8,434 bases of DNA, taken from assembly GCA_937922955.1 (NCBI GenBank), contig CALAKO010000093.1, positions 1 to 8,434 of the forward strand, read 5' to 3'. The position numbers and the translations under genes were made by a program. This DNA is from an uncultured Peptococcaceae bacterium. Lineage in GTDB: Bacteria > Bacillota > Peptococcia > Peptococcales > Peptococcaceae. Under the pieces are notes generated by a model. The model searched no databases. It was given only the letters and a program-made list of their open reading frames with translations, and had not been told where the DNA came from. Shown in pieces: positions 1-5,734 of the stretch (within the stretch, counting starts at the first letter, position 1; each line of letters opens with the position of its first letter).

Positions 1-395
1 TGTGTGCCCAATTCGTAAATTGGATAGCCATGCTCCAATAAGCGATTTTTTACTTTCTGCCCGATCTTATCGGCTTCTTCTTCCGGGCAAGTTAAAATTG
101 TGCCATTTGGATCCACCAAAATAACGGAAAGTTCCACCTGCTGACGTATTAACCCATAGGGCAGCTGCAAGGTGGAACTGCTGAATTGTTCCTGAACACC
201 AGCCCATGAGTTTCCATTTTCCGAGTAATACGCCACATAGCGCTCTTCCCATGTGCTGATCTCTGCTTTTGAAGTCTGCAAAAGATATTCATCAAAGCTC
301 CGGCTCATCAATTGCAGGGTTACACCGCCAACAATCAGCCCTGTAAGAACCGCCATCAGCGTCATCAACGAAATAATTTTAGTCGACAGTTTCAT
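1..395 (-). CDS. Sensor histidine kinase, N-terminal part (cut by window edge)
   Basis: The frame opening with ATG at 395 stays open to base 1, giving 131 residues without a stop. It starts with a basic MKLSTK stretch, then a hydrophobic segment at about residues 7-30 (a membrane anchor or uncleaved signal), then a polar region with the YYSENGNSWAGV stretch (about 61-72) and VILVDPNGTIL (about 90-100). The latter looks like the core strands of a PAS-like extracytoplasmic sensor domain. This layout matches the N-terminus of membrane-bound sensor kinases of the BaeS/CpxA type. The HAMP, dimerisation (H-box) and ATPase domains would lie beyond the left edge, so the kinase call rests on this layout and on position directly behind a response regulator gene. 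The start overlaps the regulator's end by 17 bases (379-395), suggesting translational coupling. A GGGGAT stretch before the ATG can serve as the ribosome binding site. The signal sensed cannot be told from this part. Confidence 0.85.
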   Translation of the reverse strand, partial: MKLSTKIISLMTLMAVLTGLIVGGVTLQLMSRSFDEYLLQTSKAEISTWEERYVAYYSENGNSWAGVQEQFSSSTLQLPYGLIRQQVELSVILVDPNGTILTCPEEEADKIGQKVKNRLLEHGYPIYELGT

Positions 396-1080
396 ATTTA
401 TCCCCGAACTTATAGCCTAAGCCATATACGGTTTGAATAAAAATTGGTTTTTGTGGGTTCGGCTCAATTTTTTTACGCAAATTACTTACATGGGTATCGA
501 TAGCGCGCTCATATCCTGCATAACTCTCACCAAGCGTCGCTGTTAACAGCTGTAAACGGCTGTATGGTCGACCAACATTTTCGCTGAGTGTGACCAGAAT
601 GGCATATTCCGATGGTGTTAAATCAATACTTTTACCATCATAGAACACTTCACGACGATCCAGATTGATAACCAGCTTACCAAATGTGCGAACTTCTTCG
701 GTATTTTCGACAATATGTTTGCTGCGTCTAAATACCGCTTTAATGCGCGCATTCAGCTCACGCAAACTAAATGGTTTTGTAATGTAATCGTCTGCCCCAA
801 GTTCCAACCCCAACAGCTTATCAATTTCTTCATTACGAGCCGTTACCATGATGATTGGCGTATTATGATTGCGACGCACCTGTTTACAAACTTCCATGCC
901 GTCTACTTTAGGAAGCATCAAATCCAAAATAATTAAATCTGGCTTTACTGTCTCAACAATTTCCAGTCCCTGTTCGCCATCACCAGCTTCAAACACTTGA
1001 TAATGCTGGTTTTCCAGATATTCTCTAATATTTGTACGAATATTTTCTTCGTCTTCCACCACTAAAATCTTCTCGTTCAT
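379..1080 (-). CDS. OmpR-family winged-helix response regulator
   Basis: This is a DNA-binding transcription factor switched by phosphorylation from its partner kinase, the overlapping downstream gene. Counting from the ATG at 1080 (233 residues), the receiver domain spans about 1-115. It has the acidic pair near D10/E11, the phospho-acceptor D53 in LIILDLMLP, T80 in IIMVTA, Y99, and K102 in the TKPF motif. A winged-helix effector domain follows at about 130-226, with LTPSEYAIL, the recognition region AIDTHVSNLRKKIE and the wing VYGLGYKF. Both domains are intact, and length is normal for the family. The region around GYERAIDTHVSNLRKKIE recalls BaeR-like regulators, but targets are unknown. 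A GTG two codons upstream (1086) is possible, but AAAGGTG sits too close to it and at about 7 bases from the ATG, so ATG 1080 is preferred. Only 18 bases separate it from the glycosyltransferase gene, so the two are probably cotranscribed. Confidence 0.96.
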   Translation of the reverse strand: MNEKILVVEDEENIRTNIREYLENQHYQVFEAGDGEQGLEIVETVKPDLIILDLMLPKVDGMEVCKQVRRNHNTPIIMVTARNEEIDKLLGLELGADDYITKPFSLRELNARIKAVFRRSKHIVENTEEVRTFGKLVINLDRREVFYDGKSIDLTPSEYAILVTLSENVGRPYSRLQLLTATLGESYAGYERAIDTHVSNLRKKIEPNPQKPIFIQTVYGLGYKFGDKYETVD

Positions 1081-1098
1081 AGACACACACCTTTCTAA

Positions 1099-2229
1099 TC
1101 AATTATATCGTGTCGCACGCGTGTAGGCGATATTATAGTAATCCATTAACTGTTGACTTGCACCTTCCCAGCTGCTGGCTTCCGCCTCTTTTCGAGCAAT
1201 GACACGAATCCTGCGCATCAACTTTTGATCCTCCAAGCGTTCAATGGCTGCATCCAAAGAATCCTCATCGCCAGATGTATAGAAAATTGCATCACGTCCA
1301 TCTTGAAACTGCTCAGTAGTCAAGGGACTCCGCGCTGCAATTATTGGCACTCCAGAAGCCATTGCTTCCAGCAACGATAAGCCAACCTGTTCATTCAACG
1401 TTGGAAAAATAAATGCATCACCAGATGCGAACGCTTCAGCCAAATTGCGGCCTCTTAAAAAACCTGTAAAAACACAATTTGTACCACTGAACACTTTTTC
1501 CAACTCTGCTCTATGAGCGCCATCACCTACAATGGCCAAACACACATCGCTGCGACGGCGCATCATTGGCAGTAACGCTTCAAGATTTTTATTTTTTTGC
1601 AGACTGCCAATATAAACCAGCAGTTTTTTGTCCTTTTGGCCTTTATTTAATATCAACCGCATATCCTCTGACGCAAATTTTGGATGACGCTTTTCTGAAT
1701 CCACTCCCCGTTTTAGTACATGTGCATTGAAAATCCCGAATTCTTCCAATGCATGACGCATTACATGCGATGTACATAGATTCAACGCTGCCGCAGAAGA
1801 GATTTTCTGCCGCGCCCGCCATATCACCTTTTCCGATACTCGATGGTTTAAATGAAGACGTTTCAAACTGCTCATGTAGTTTGTGTGATAGCTCACAACC
1901 ACCGGAATTTCTAGTTTGCTGGCATATTGTGACGCCACCGTTCCCAAAAGCAACGGATTTACAATATGAACCACCTGTGGTGAGAAATCCATCATTACAT
2001 CATTTATTCGAGTTAAGGAAGGCGCCCAAAACAATTTTTTTCCAAACGGCAATTTCTTATCCTGAATGCCATAAATGGTGGCGTCTTCAAATTGGTCAAT
2101 GCCTCGATCCGGCGTTACCACGACCACCTGATGACCTTCTCTCAAAAAATAGCGAATAGCCTCCGTCAGTCGCAGGACCAACCCATCTGCAGCGGGCAAA
2201 AACTCCTCCGTGACGATCATTATCCGCAT
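1099..2229 (-). CDS. GT4-family glycosyltransferase (GT-B fold)
   Basis: This 376-residue protein transfers a sugar from a nucleotide-sugar to a lipid or glycan acceptor, probably at the inner face of the membrane. The N-terminal Rossmann half (about 1-175) opens with RIMIVTEEFLPAADG in place of the usual glycine-rich acceptor loop, and carries VVSYHTN around H115 and the linker RGVDSEKRHP (174-183). The donor-binding half has YIGSLQKNKN (206-215), IVGDG (233-237), FTGFLRG (254-260) and the E-X7-E signature with E280 and E288 in NEQVGLSLLEAMASGVP. It resembles MgtA/SQD2-like mannosyl- or glycolipid glycosyltransferases; donor and acceptor cannot be fixed from sequence. No signal peptide or membrane segment is evident. 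AGGAG lies 8 bases before the ATG. It heads a probable operon with the response regulator and kinase. The roughly 110-base gap upstream (2230-2339) shows only weak promoter matches, the best a TAGAAT -10 at 2316-2321. Confidence 0.92.
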   Translation of the reverse strand: MRIMIVTEEFLPAADGLVLRLTEAIRYFLREGHQVVVVTPDRGIDQFEDATIYGIQDKKLPFGKKLFWAPSLTRINDVMMDFSPQVVHIVNPLLLGTVASQYASKLEIPVVVSYHTNYMSSLKRLHLNHRVSEKVIWRARQKISSAAALNLCTSHVMRHALEEFGIFNAHVLKRGVDSEKRHPKFASEDMRLILNKGQKDKKLLVYIGSLQKNKNLEALLPMMRRRSDVCLAIVGDGAHRAELEKVFSGTNCVFTGFLRGRNLAEAFASGDAFIFPTLNEQVGLSLLEAMASGVPIIAARSPLTTEQFQDGRDAIFYTSGDEDSLDAAIERLEDQKLMRRIRVIARKEAEASSWEGASQQLMDYYNIAYTRATRYN

Positions 2230-2339
2230 AGGCCCCTCTCCTTTCTTATACCGTTAATCGTCTCATCGTTATCCTACCACAAATATCCATATTGTTCTAT
2301 AACCTTCACATCATTATTCTATTTTCTTAATAGTTTCAT

Positions 2340-2379
2340 AAAAAATGGCCGCAAACCTATACCAAGGTTTACAGCCATT
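2340..2379 (-). terminator. Intrinsic terminator of the ilvD operon
   Basis: On the minus strand a 14-pair stem (arms 2366-2379 and 2344-2357, two G-U pairs) closes an 8-base loop and runs directly into a T tract (2340-2345). It begins 11 bases after the ilvD stop codon and separates ilvD from the glycosyltransferase operon. Confidence 0.92.
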
Positions 2380-2390
2380 GATTTTACAAA

Positions 2391-4076
2391 TTATTCTTCA
2401 TCAAGAAGTGGATCTCTCATAACAGCGCCTGTGCTGGAAGACGTTACCAGATAAGCGTACCGACGCAGATAAGAGTTCACAATCAAATCACGCTTTGGCG
2501 TCTTGCGAGAAGCTTTGCGTGCTTCCAGTTCTTCGTCACTCAAACGAACAGACAGGGAGCGGTTAGGAATGTCAATTTCGATGATATCCCCTTCCTGAAC
2601 CAGACCAAGAGGGCCTCCTTCTGCCGCTTCTGGAGAAATATGACCAATGCAGGCACCAGCGGTAGCACCGGAGAAACGACCATCCGTCAAAAGTGCCACT
2701 TCTTTACCAAGACCCGCGCCAATAATGGCAGATGTTGGTGAAAGCATTTCTTTCATGCCAGGACCACCTTTAGGTCCTTCATAACGAATCACGACAACAT
2801 CGCCAGATTTAATCTGATTTGCCGTGATCGCATCAAATGCTTCGGCCTCGGAGTCAAATACACGTGCAGGACCGGAGTGCTTCAGCATTTCTGGAGCAAC
2901 GGCTCCTTGTTTTACAACAGCACCATCTGGCGCAAGGTTCCCACGCAAAACAGCCAAACCACCAGTTTGTGAATAAGCGTCCTCAATGGTGTGGATCACA
3001 TTTCGGTTTGTAACAACCGCGTTGGCAACGTTTTCTGCCATGGTTTTTCCAGTTACCGTCATCACGGAACCATCCACCTTACCTGCATCTAAAAGCTGCT
3101 TTAACAATGCAGGAATGCCACCGGCTTCGTTTAATTCATTGATATGTTGGGTATTAGCAGGACTCAACTTACAAACCTGTGGCGTTTCATTACTGATGCG
3201 GTCAAAATCTTCCAAGGTAATCTTCACCTGCGCCTGATTAGCGATTGCCATCAAATGCAGAACAGTATTCGTAGAACCGCCAATGGCCATATCTACAGTA
3301 ATAGCATTCAGGAAAGCTTCACGAGTCAGAATATCGCGTGCGCAGATGTTTTTTTCCACCATTTCCATGATCTGCTTCCCAGCTTTGCGGCCAAGCGCTT
3401 TACGTGCACCGTATGGCGCTGGAATCGTGCCATTGCCCGGAAGAGCAATCCCCAGAACTTCAGCCAGGCAGTTGATGGTGTTAGCTGTGTACATACCTGA
3501 GCAGGAGCCGCATGTCTGACAAGCCGTTTCTTCTAATTCGGTCAGAGTTGCTTCATCAATCTTTCCTGCAGAATATGCGCCAACAGCTTCAAAACCACCA
3601 CGGCTCAAGTCACTATCTTCGCCACGGAAACGGCCTGGCAGCATTGGGCCACCACTGACATAAACACATGGTACATTTAAACGTGCAGCGGCCATGAGCA
3701 TCCCCGGAACAATCTTATCGCAGTTTCCAATAAGCACCAAACCATCAAATTTATAAGCCATGTACATCGATTCAATGGAATCGGCAATCAGTTCACGCGT
3801 TGCCAAGGAATAGTTCATACCCGAATGGTTCATAGCAATGCCATCGCAAAGTCCAATAGCAGGGAATTCCATTGGCGTTCCGCCTGCGCCCAATACCCCT
3901 GCTTTTACCGCACGGGCAATTTCATCCAAATGAAAATGACCAGGGATGACTTCATTTTGCGCATTGACAACCCCAATCAACGGCTTGGACAAATCTTCAG
4001 AAGTATAACCCATTGCATAAAATAACGAACGATGAGGCGCACGTGTAGGCCCCTTTTTGACTTCATCACTTCTCAT
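2391..4076 (-). CDS. ilvD: Dihydroxyacid dehydratase
   Basis: This cytoplasmic enzyme dehydrates 2,3-dihydroxy-isovalerate and 2,3-dihydroxy-3-methylvalerate to the 2-oxoacids that precede valine, isoleucine and leucine. The 561-residue protein is full length and begins with the family opening MRSDEVKKGP. Visible landmarks are PGHFHL (45-50), GLCDGIAMNHSGM (75-87, C77), IGNCDKIVPGM (116-126, C119), the cysteine-rich CQTCGSCSGM (186-195) and, near the C-terminus, the conserved LTDGRFSGA segment. The position that is Cys in [2Fe-2S] family members (PCN-type motif) is PGH here, as in the E. coli enzyme, so an oxygen-labile [4Fe-4S] cluster is inferred; that suits an anaerobe. The start is ATG 4076 with GGAGATGAG upstream. 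An in-frame TTG at 4112 would add 12 residues not typical of the family. The gene follows the phosphoribosyltransferase by 32 bases and ends at a strong terminator. Confidence 0.97.
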   Translation of the reverse strand: MRSDEVKKGPTRAPHRSLFYAMGYTSEDLSKPLIGVVNAQNEVIPGHFHLDEIARAVKAGVLGAGGTPMEFPAIGLCDGIAMNHSGMNYSLATRELIADSIESMYMAYKFDGLVLIGNCDKIVPGMLMAAARLNVPCVYVSGGPMLPGRFRGEDSDLSRGGFEAVGAYSAGKIDEATLTELEETACQTCGSCSGMYTANTINCLAEVLGIALPGNGTIPAPYGARKALGRKAGKQIMEMVEKNICARDILTREAFLNAITVDMAIGGSTNTVLHLMAIANQAQVKITLEDFDRISNETPQVCKLSPANTQHINELNEAGGIPALLKQLLDAGKVDGSVMTVTGKTMAENVANAVVTNRNVIHTIEDAYSQTGGLAVLRGNLAPDGAVVKQGAVAPEMLKHSGPARVFDSEAEAFDAITANQIKSGDVVVIRYEGPKGGPGMKEMLSPTSAIIGAGLGKEVALLTDGRFSGATAGACIGHISPEAAEGGPLGLVQEGDIIEIDIPNRSLSVRLSDEELEARKASRKTPKRDLIVNSYLRRYAYLVTSSSTGAVMRDPLLDEE

Positions 4077-4108
4077 GAAAAACTCATCTCCATCACATAG
4101 AATTAAGG

Positions 4109-4684
4109 TCAAATCTGCTTACCATCGCTAGAAAACAGTGGCAAGGACAGTAAATAGGATTTATCGATGTATTCATCCGACACGCCGCTATCAAAACCAT
4201 GGCGAATGATGCTGGCCTCACCAACAACATAACCCCCAAGTGCGTTAACAAGATCCGACAAGGCACCCATGGTCGATCCTCTCAATACTACGTCGTCCAC
4301 GAGCAGGATACGCTTGTCTGCAATGTATTCTGCATCATCTTTAGACAGATACAGTCTTTTGAATAAATCTTCCTCTTCTCGATGTTCCACAACCTGAATA
4401 GCGACAACATCGTCCATATAGGCTTTTGCACTTTTTCTTGCAACAACAAAACGCTCCTTTTGAGACAGCAATGTCATTGCATACGCCAGAGAAATCCCTT
4501 GAATTTCTTCTGTAACAATACAGTCAAAGTCTGGAACTCTATTCAACAATTCTTTGGCAGCGGCTTGAATCAATGACACATCATTGTACGCGATAAACAA
4601 AGGAATCCATGTTTCTTCATCAATCTGATACAATGGCAGCTGGCGTTTCAATCCAGCTATTTCAACATCATGAAACTTCTTCAT
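4109..4684 (-). CDS. Type I phosphoribosyltransferase, substrate unknown
   Basis: This 191-residue protein has the PRTase fold landmarks of the purine salvage branch (adenine/xanthine PRTase-like). The PRPP-binding loop is ILLVDDVVLRGST (126-138, acidic pair D130/D131). A substrate-side segment DCIVTEEIQGISLAYA (about 54-69) resembles the ET-x-GI-x-LA stretch of adenine PRTases, and VARKSAKAYMDD (81-92) resembles the FARK region. A typical member makes a nucleotide from a free base and PRPP. Which base is used cannot be told, and a PRPP- or purine-sensing role, as in PurR-like members, is not excluded, although no N-terminal DNA-binding domain is seen. ATG 4684 is chosen because GGGAGGG lies just before it and the promoter at 4713-4741 lies between it and the more upstream in-frame start at 4741. 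It is the first gene of an operon with ilvD; no functional link to branched-chain synthesis is obvious. Confidence 0.88.
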   Translation of the reverse strand: MKKFHDVEIAGLKRQLPLYQIDEETWIPLFIAYNDVSLIQAAAKELLNRVPDFDCIVTEEIQGISLAYAMTLLSQKERFVVARKSAKAYMDDVVAIQVVEHREEEDLFKRLYLSKDDAEYIADKRILLVDDVVLRGSTMGALSDLVNALGGYVVGEASIIRHGFDSGVSDEYIDKSYLLSLPLFSSDGKQI

Positions 4685-4712
4685 CGAAAACCCTCCCTTA
4701 CTGTATTCTTTA

Positions 4713-4741
4713 ACTATAACAAATGTCGCTTCTGAATGCAA
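4713..4741 (-). promoter_or_regulatory. Promoter of the phosphoribosyltransferase-ilvD operon
   Basis: On the minus strand the -35 is TTGCAT (4736-4741), the spacer 17 bases, and the -10 TATAGT (4713-4718) preceded by TGT, giving an extended -10. Predicted start is near 4706, leaving a leader of about 22 bases that contains the GGGAGGG ribosome binding site before ATG 4684. No leucine-type leader peptide or T-box-like region fits in this short space. Confidence 0.7.
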
Positions 4742-4796
4742 TTTTATTCATTAATATTTCATAACATCAAAACACAACATTGTTTTTAAAGCATAC

Positions 4797-4826
4797 AAAA
4801 AGGTGCATCGGATTCCGATGCACCTT
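4797..4826 (-). terminator. Intrinsic terminator after dsrC
   Basis: There is a perfect 12-pair stem (arms 4815-4826 and 4800-4811) with a 3-base loop, and on the minus strand it is followed by a short T run (4797-4800). It lies 24 bases past the dsrC stop and ends the dsr locus. On the plus strand there is no equivalent T tract, so it is read as acting on minus-strand transcripts. Confidence 0.92.
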
Positions 4827-4850
4827 GATTTCCAAATTGAACGTATATAA

Positions 4851-5168
4851 TTATACGCAACCGGTTGGTTTTGGAAGACCAGCGATTTTGCATGCGCCCT
4901 TAGCTGGACCAGATGGGAAGAGATCATAGATTTCTTTCAGGGAGAAACCAGATTCCTTGGTCATCTTACGTACCATTGGAGCGATACCATATTCATTGTA
5001 GTAGTCTTTCAGGTAGTTGATGAGTTTCCAGTGATCTTCGCTCAGTTCGCTGAGACCTTCGGTTTCAGCGAGGAACTTAGCAACTTCTTCATCCCACTGG
5101 TCAAGGCTTACTAAGAAACCGTCTTCATCGACTTCGACTTTTTTACCATTTACATCGATTTCTGGCAT
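4851..5168 (-). CDS. dsrC: DsrC sulfur-carrier protein
   Basis: DsrC is the small cytoplasmic partner of dissimilatory sulfite reductase. In the family it takes up the partly reduced sulfur from DsrAB as a trisulfide between two C-terminal cysteines, which the DsrMK membrane complex then reduces. The 105-residue protein has the normal length, the N-terminal MPEIDVNGKKVEVDEDGFL, and a flexible C-terminal arm ending KGACKIAGLPKPTGCV. Both key cysteines are present, C93 and the penultimate C104 (C-X10-C). This separates it from TusE-like or regulatory homologues that lack the first one. Its ribosome binding site TGAGGTG contains the stop codon of the preceding 66-residue gene, 12 bases away, so the two genes are very likely translationally coupled. 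The pair has its own promoter, separate from dsrAB, which would allow DsrC to be made in different amount from the enzyme. Confidence 0.97.
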   Translation of the reverse strand: MPEIDVNGKKVEVDEDGFLVSLDQWDEEVAKFLAETEGLSELSEDHWKLINYLKDYYNEYGIAPMVRKMTKESGFSLKEIYDLFPSGPAKGACKIAGLPKPTGCV

Positions 5169-5180
5169 TGATAAAGCACC

Positions 5181-5381
5181 TCACATTTTAAATTTGTCAA
5201 ATTTGTGTATTGGATCTACAAAGCCCGGATATTCGACTAGATAGTCTTTCAGCATGTCCGTAGCCATCTTCAAGCCATCAACTTGACCCATTTTGTAATC
5301 ACTCAGCTTTGAATCCGAGATCTCACGAATCAAATCTTCACAAAAATCAAGCCATTCCATGCAGTCATCCAATAAAGCCAT
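5181..5381 (-). CDS. Unrecognised small acidic protein between dsrD and dsrC
   Basis: I do not recognise this 66-residue protein. It is strongly acidic (about 15 Asp/Glu against 8 Lys/Arg) and looks largely helical, with a likely amphipathic N-terminal helix carrying C7 and C14 (C-X6-C) beside W10 and F13. A second helix runs at about 30-50, followed by a proline-containing tail YPGFVDPIHKFDKFKM. No signal peptide, membrane segment or metal-binding C-X2-C motif is present. It appears to be a real gene: AAAGGAG lies 6 bases before the ATG, a TATAAT -10 lies just upstream, and its stop codon forms part of the dsrC ribosome binding site. Cotranscription with dsrC points to a role with DsrC or the Dsr complex, for example as a chaperone, a binding partner or a protector of the reactive cysteines, but this is inference from position only. 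Confidence 0.8.
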   Translation of the reverse strand: MALLDDCMEWLDFCEDLIREISDSKLSDYKMGQVDGLKMATDMLKDYLVEYPGFVDPIHKFDKFKM

Positions 5382-5398
5382 TTGTATCTCCTTTACAT

Positions 5399-5427
5399 AT
5401 TATATCATTACTCTTTTGTAATGAAAA
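5399..5427 (-). promoter_or_regulatory. Promoter of the orf66-dsrC unit
   Basis: On the minus strand the -35 is TTTTCA (5422-5427, four of six consensus bases), the spacer 17 bases, and the -10 a perfect TATAAT (5399-5404). The predicted start near 5392 falls within the AAAGGAG ribosome binding site, so the leader would be only about 11 bases, which is unusually short. The promoter follows directly after the terminator-like hairpin behind dsrD. Confidence 0.65.
5405..5424. promoter_or_regulatory. Inverted repeat in promoter spacer, candidate operator
   Basis: Perfect 7-base arms TCATTAC (5405-5411) and GTAATGA (5418-5424) flank a 6-base spacer. The repeat fills the spacer between the -10 and -35 of the orf66-dsrC promoter and overlaps the -35. 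That placement fits a repressor site. I cannot assign it to a known regulator. Confidence 0.5.
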
Positions 5428-5431
5428 GCTA

Positions 5432-5471
5432 TTTAAAGAGGGATTCAATAATATTTACTCATGAATCCCTC
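5432..5471 (-). terminator. Terminator-like hairpin after dsrD
   Basis: Perfect 10-pair arms (5462-5471 and 5438-5447) flank a 14-base loop and are followed on the minus strand by TTTAAAT (5431-5437). The T tract is modest and the loop large, so termination may be partial and some dsrABD transcripts may read into orf66-dsrC. Confidence 0.65.
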
Positions 5472-5488
5472 ATCGTTCACCCTAAAAA

Positions 5489-5692
5489 TTACTTTTTAGG
5501 AAGAGTTACATAGGAAGTCCCAAGATAGAGATATTCAATCTTCCCAGCGTTTGCCAAGTCAGCGACTACAGCGTCAATATCACGCTTCTTTACACCAATA
5601 GCATCCGCGATTTCACGGTTTTTAGCTTTTTCTTTGGTGCCGAGGAATTCGATAACCTTCGCTTCGAGTTCTTCTTTTGTGAAGTCAGCCAT
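5489..5692 (-). CDS. dsrD: DsrD, small winged-helix protein of the sulfite reductase operon
   Basis: DsrD is a small winged-helix protein encoded next to dsrAB in sulfate and sulfite reducers; in the family it acts as an allosteric activator of DsrAB rather than as a proven DNA-binding regulator. This 67-residue version shows a helix-rich N-terminal part (FTKEELEAKVIEFLGTKEKA), the helix-turn-helix-like core REIADAIGVKKRDIDAVVADLANAGKIEY, and a C-terminal strand pair (YLYLGTSYVTL), the wing. It is somewhat shorter than the roughly 78-residue Desulfovibrio protein, lacking the extra C-terminal tail. Sequence alone could also suit a generic winged-helix domain, so the name leans on position: 42 bases after dsrB on the same strand. 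AAAGGAG at 8 bases before the ATG gives a strong ribosome binding site. A terminator-like hairpin follows about 18 bases after the stop. Confidence 0.85.
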   Translation of the reverse strand: MADFTKEELEAKVIEFLGTKEKAKNREIADAIGVKKRDIDAVVADLANAGKIEYLYLGTSYVTLPKK

Positions 5693-5734
5693 TATGACAT
5701 CTCCTTTCGACAGATGTTACAGGGCTAAACCAAA

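Noticed and set aside
256..290. Possible DsrA ferredoxin domain defect (residues 277-288: MP instead of CP after the CxxCxxC)
   Set aside because: DsrA proteins normally lack that last cysteine; a cysteine from the preceding RCPSHC segment completes the cluster. Positions given here are DsrA residue numbers.
1749..2159. 136-codon plus-strand open frame inside the glycosyltransferase gene
   Set aside because: Antisense to an intact, recognisable gene, and its translation has low-quality, non-domain character.
4077..4112. TTG start adding 12 residues to ilvD, overlapping the previous stop
   Set aside because: The family's conserved opening MRSDEVKKGP begins at ATG 4076, which has its own GGAG-type site.
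4685..4741. 19-residue N-terminal extension of the phosphoribosyltransferase from 4741
   Set aside because: The extension covers the predicted promoter -10 and -35 and the ribosome binding site, so it would not be transcribed from that promoter.
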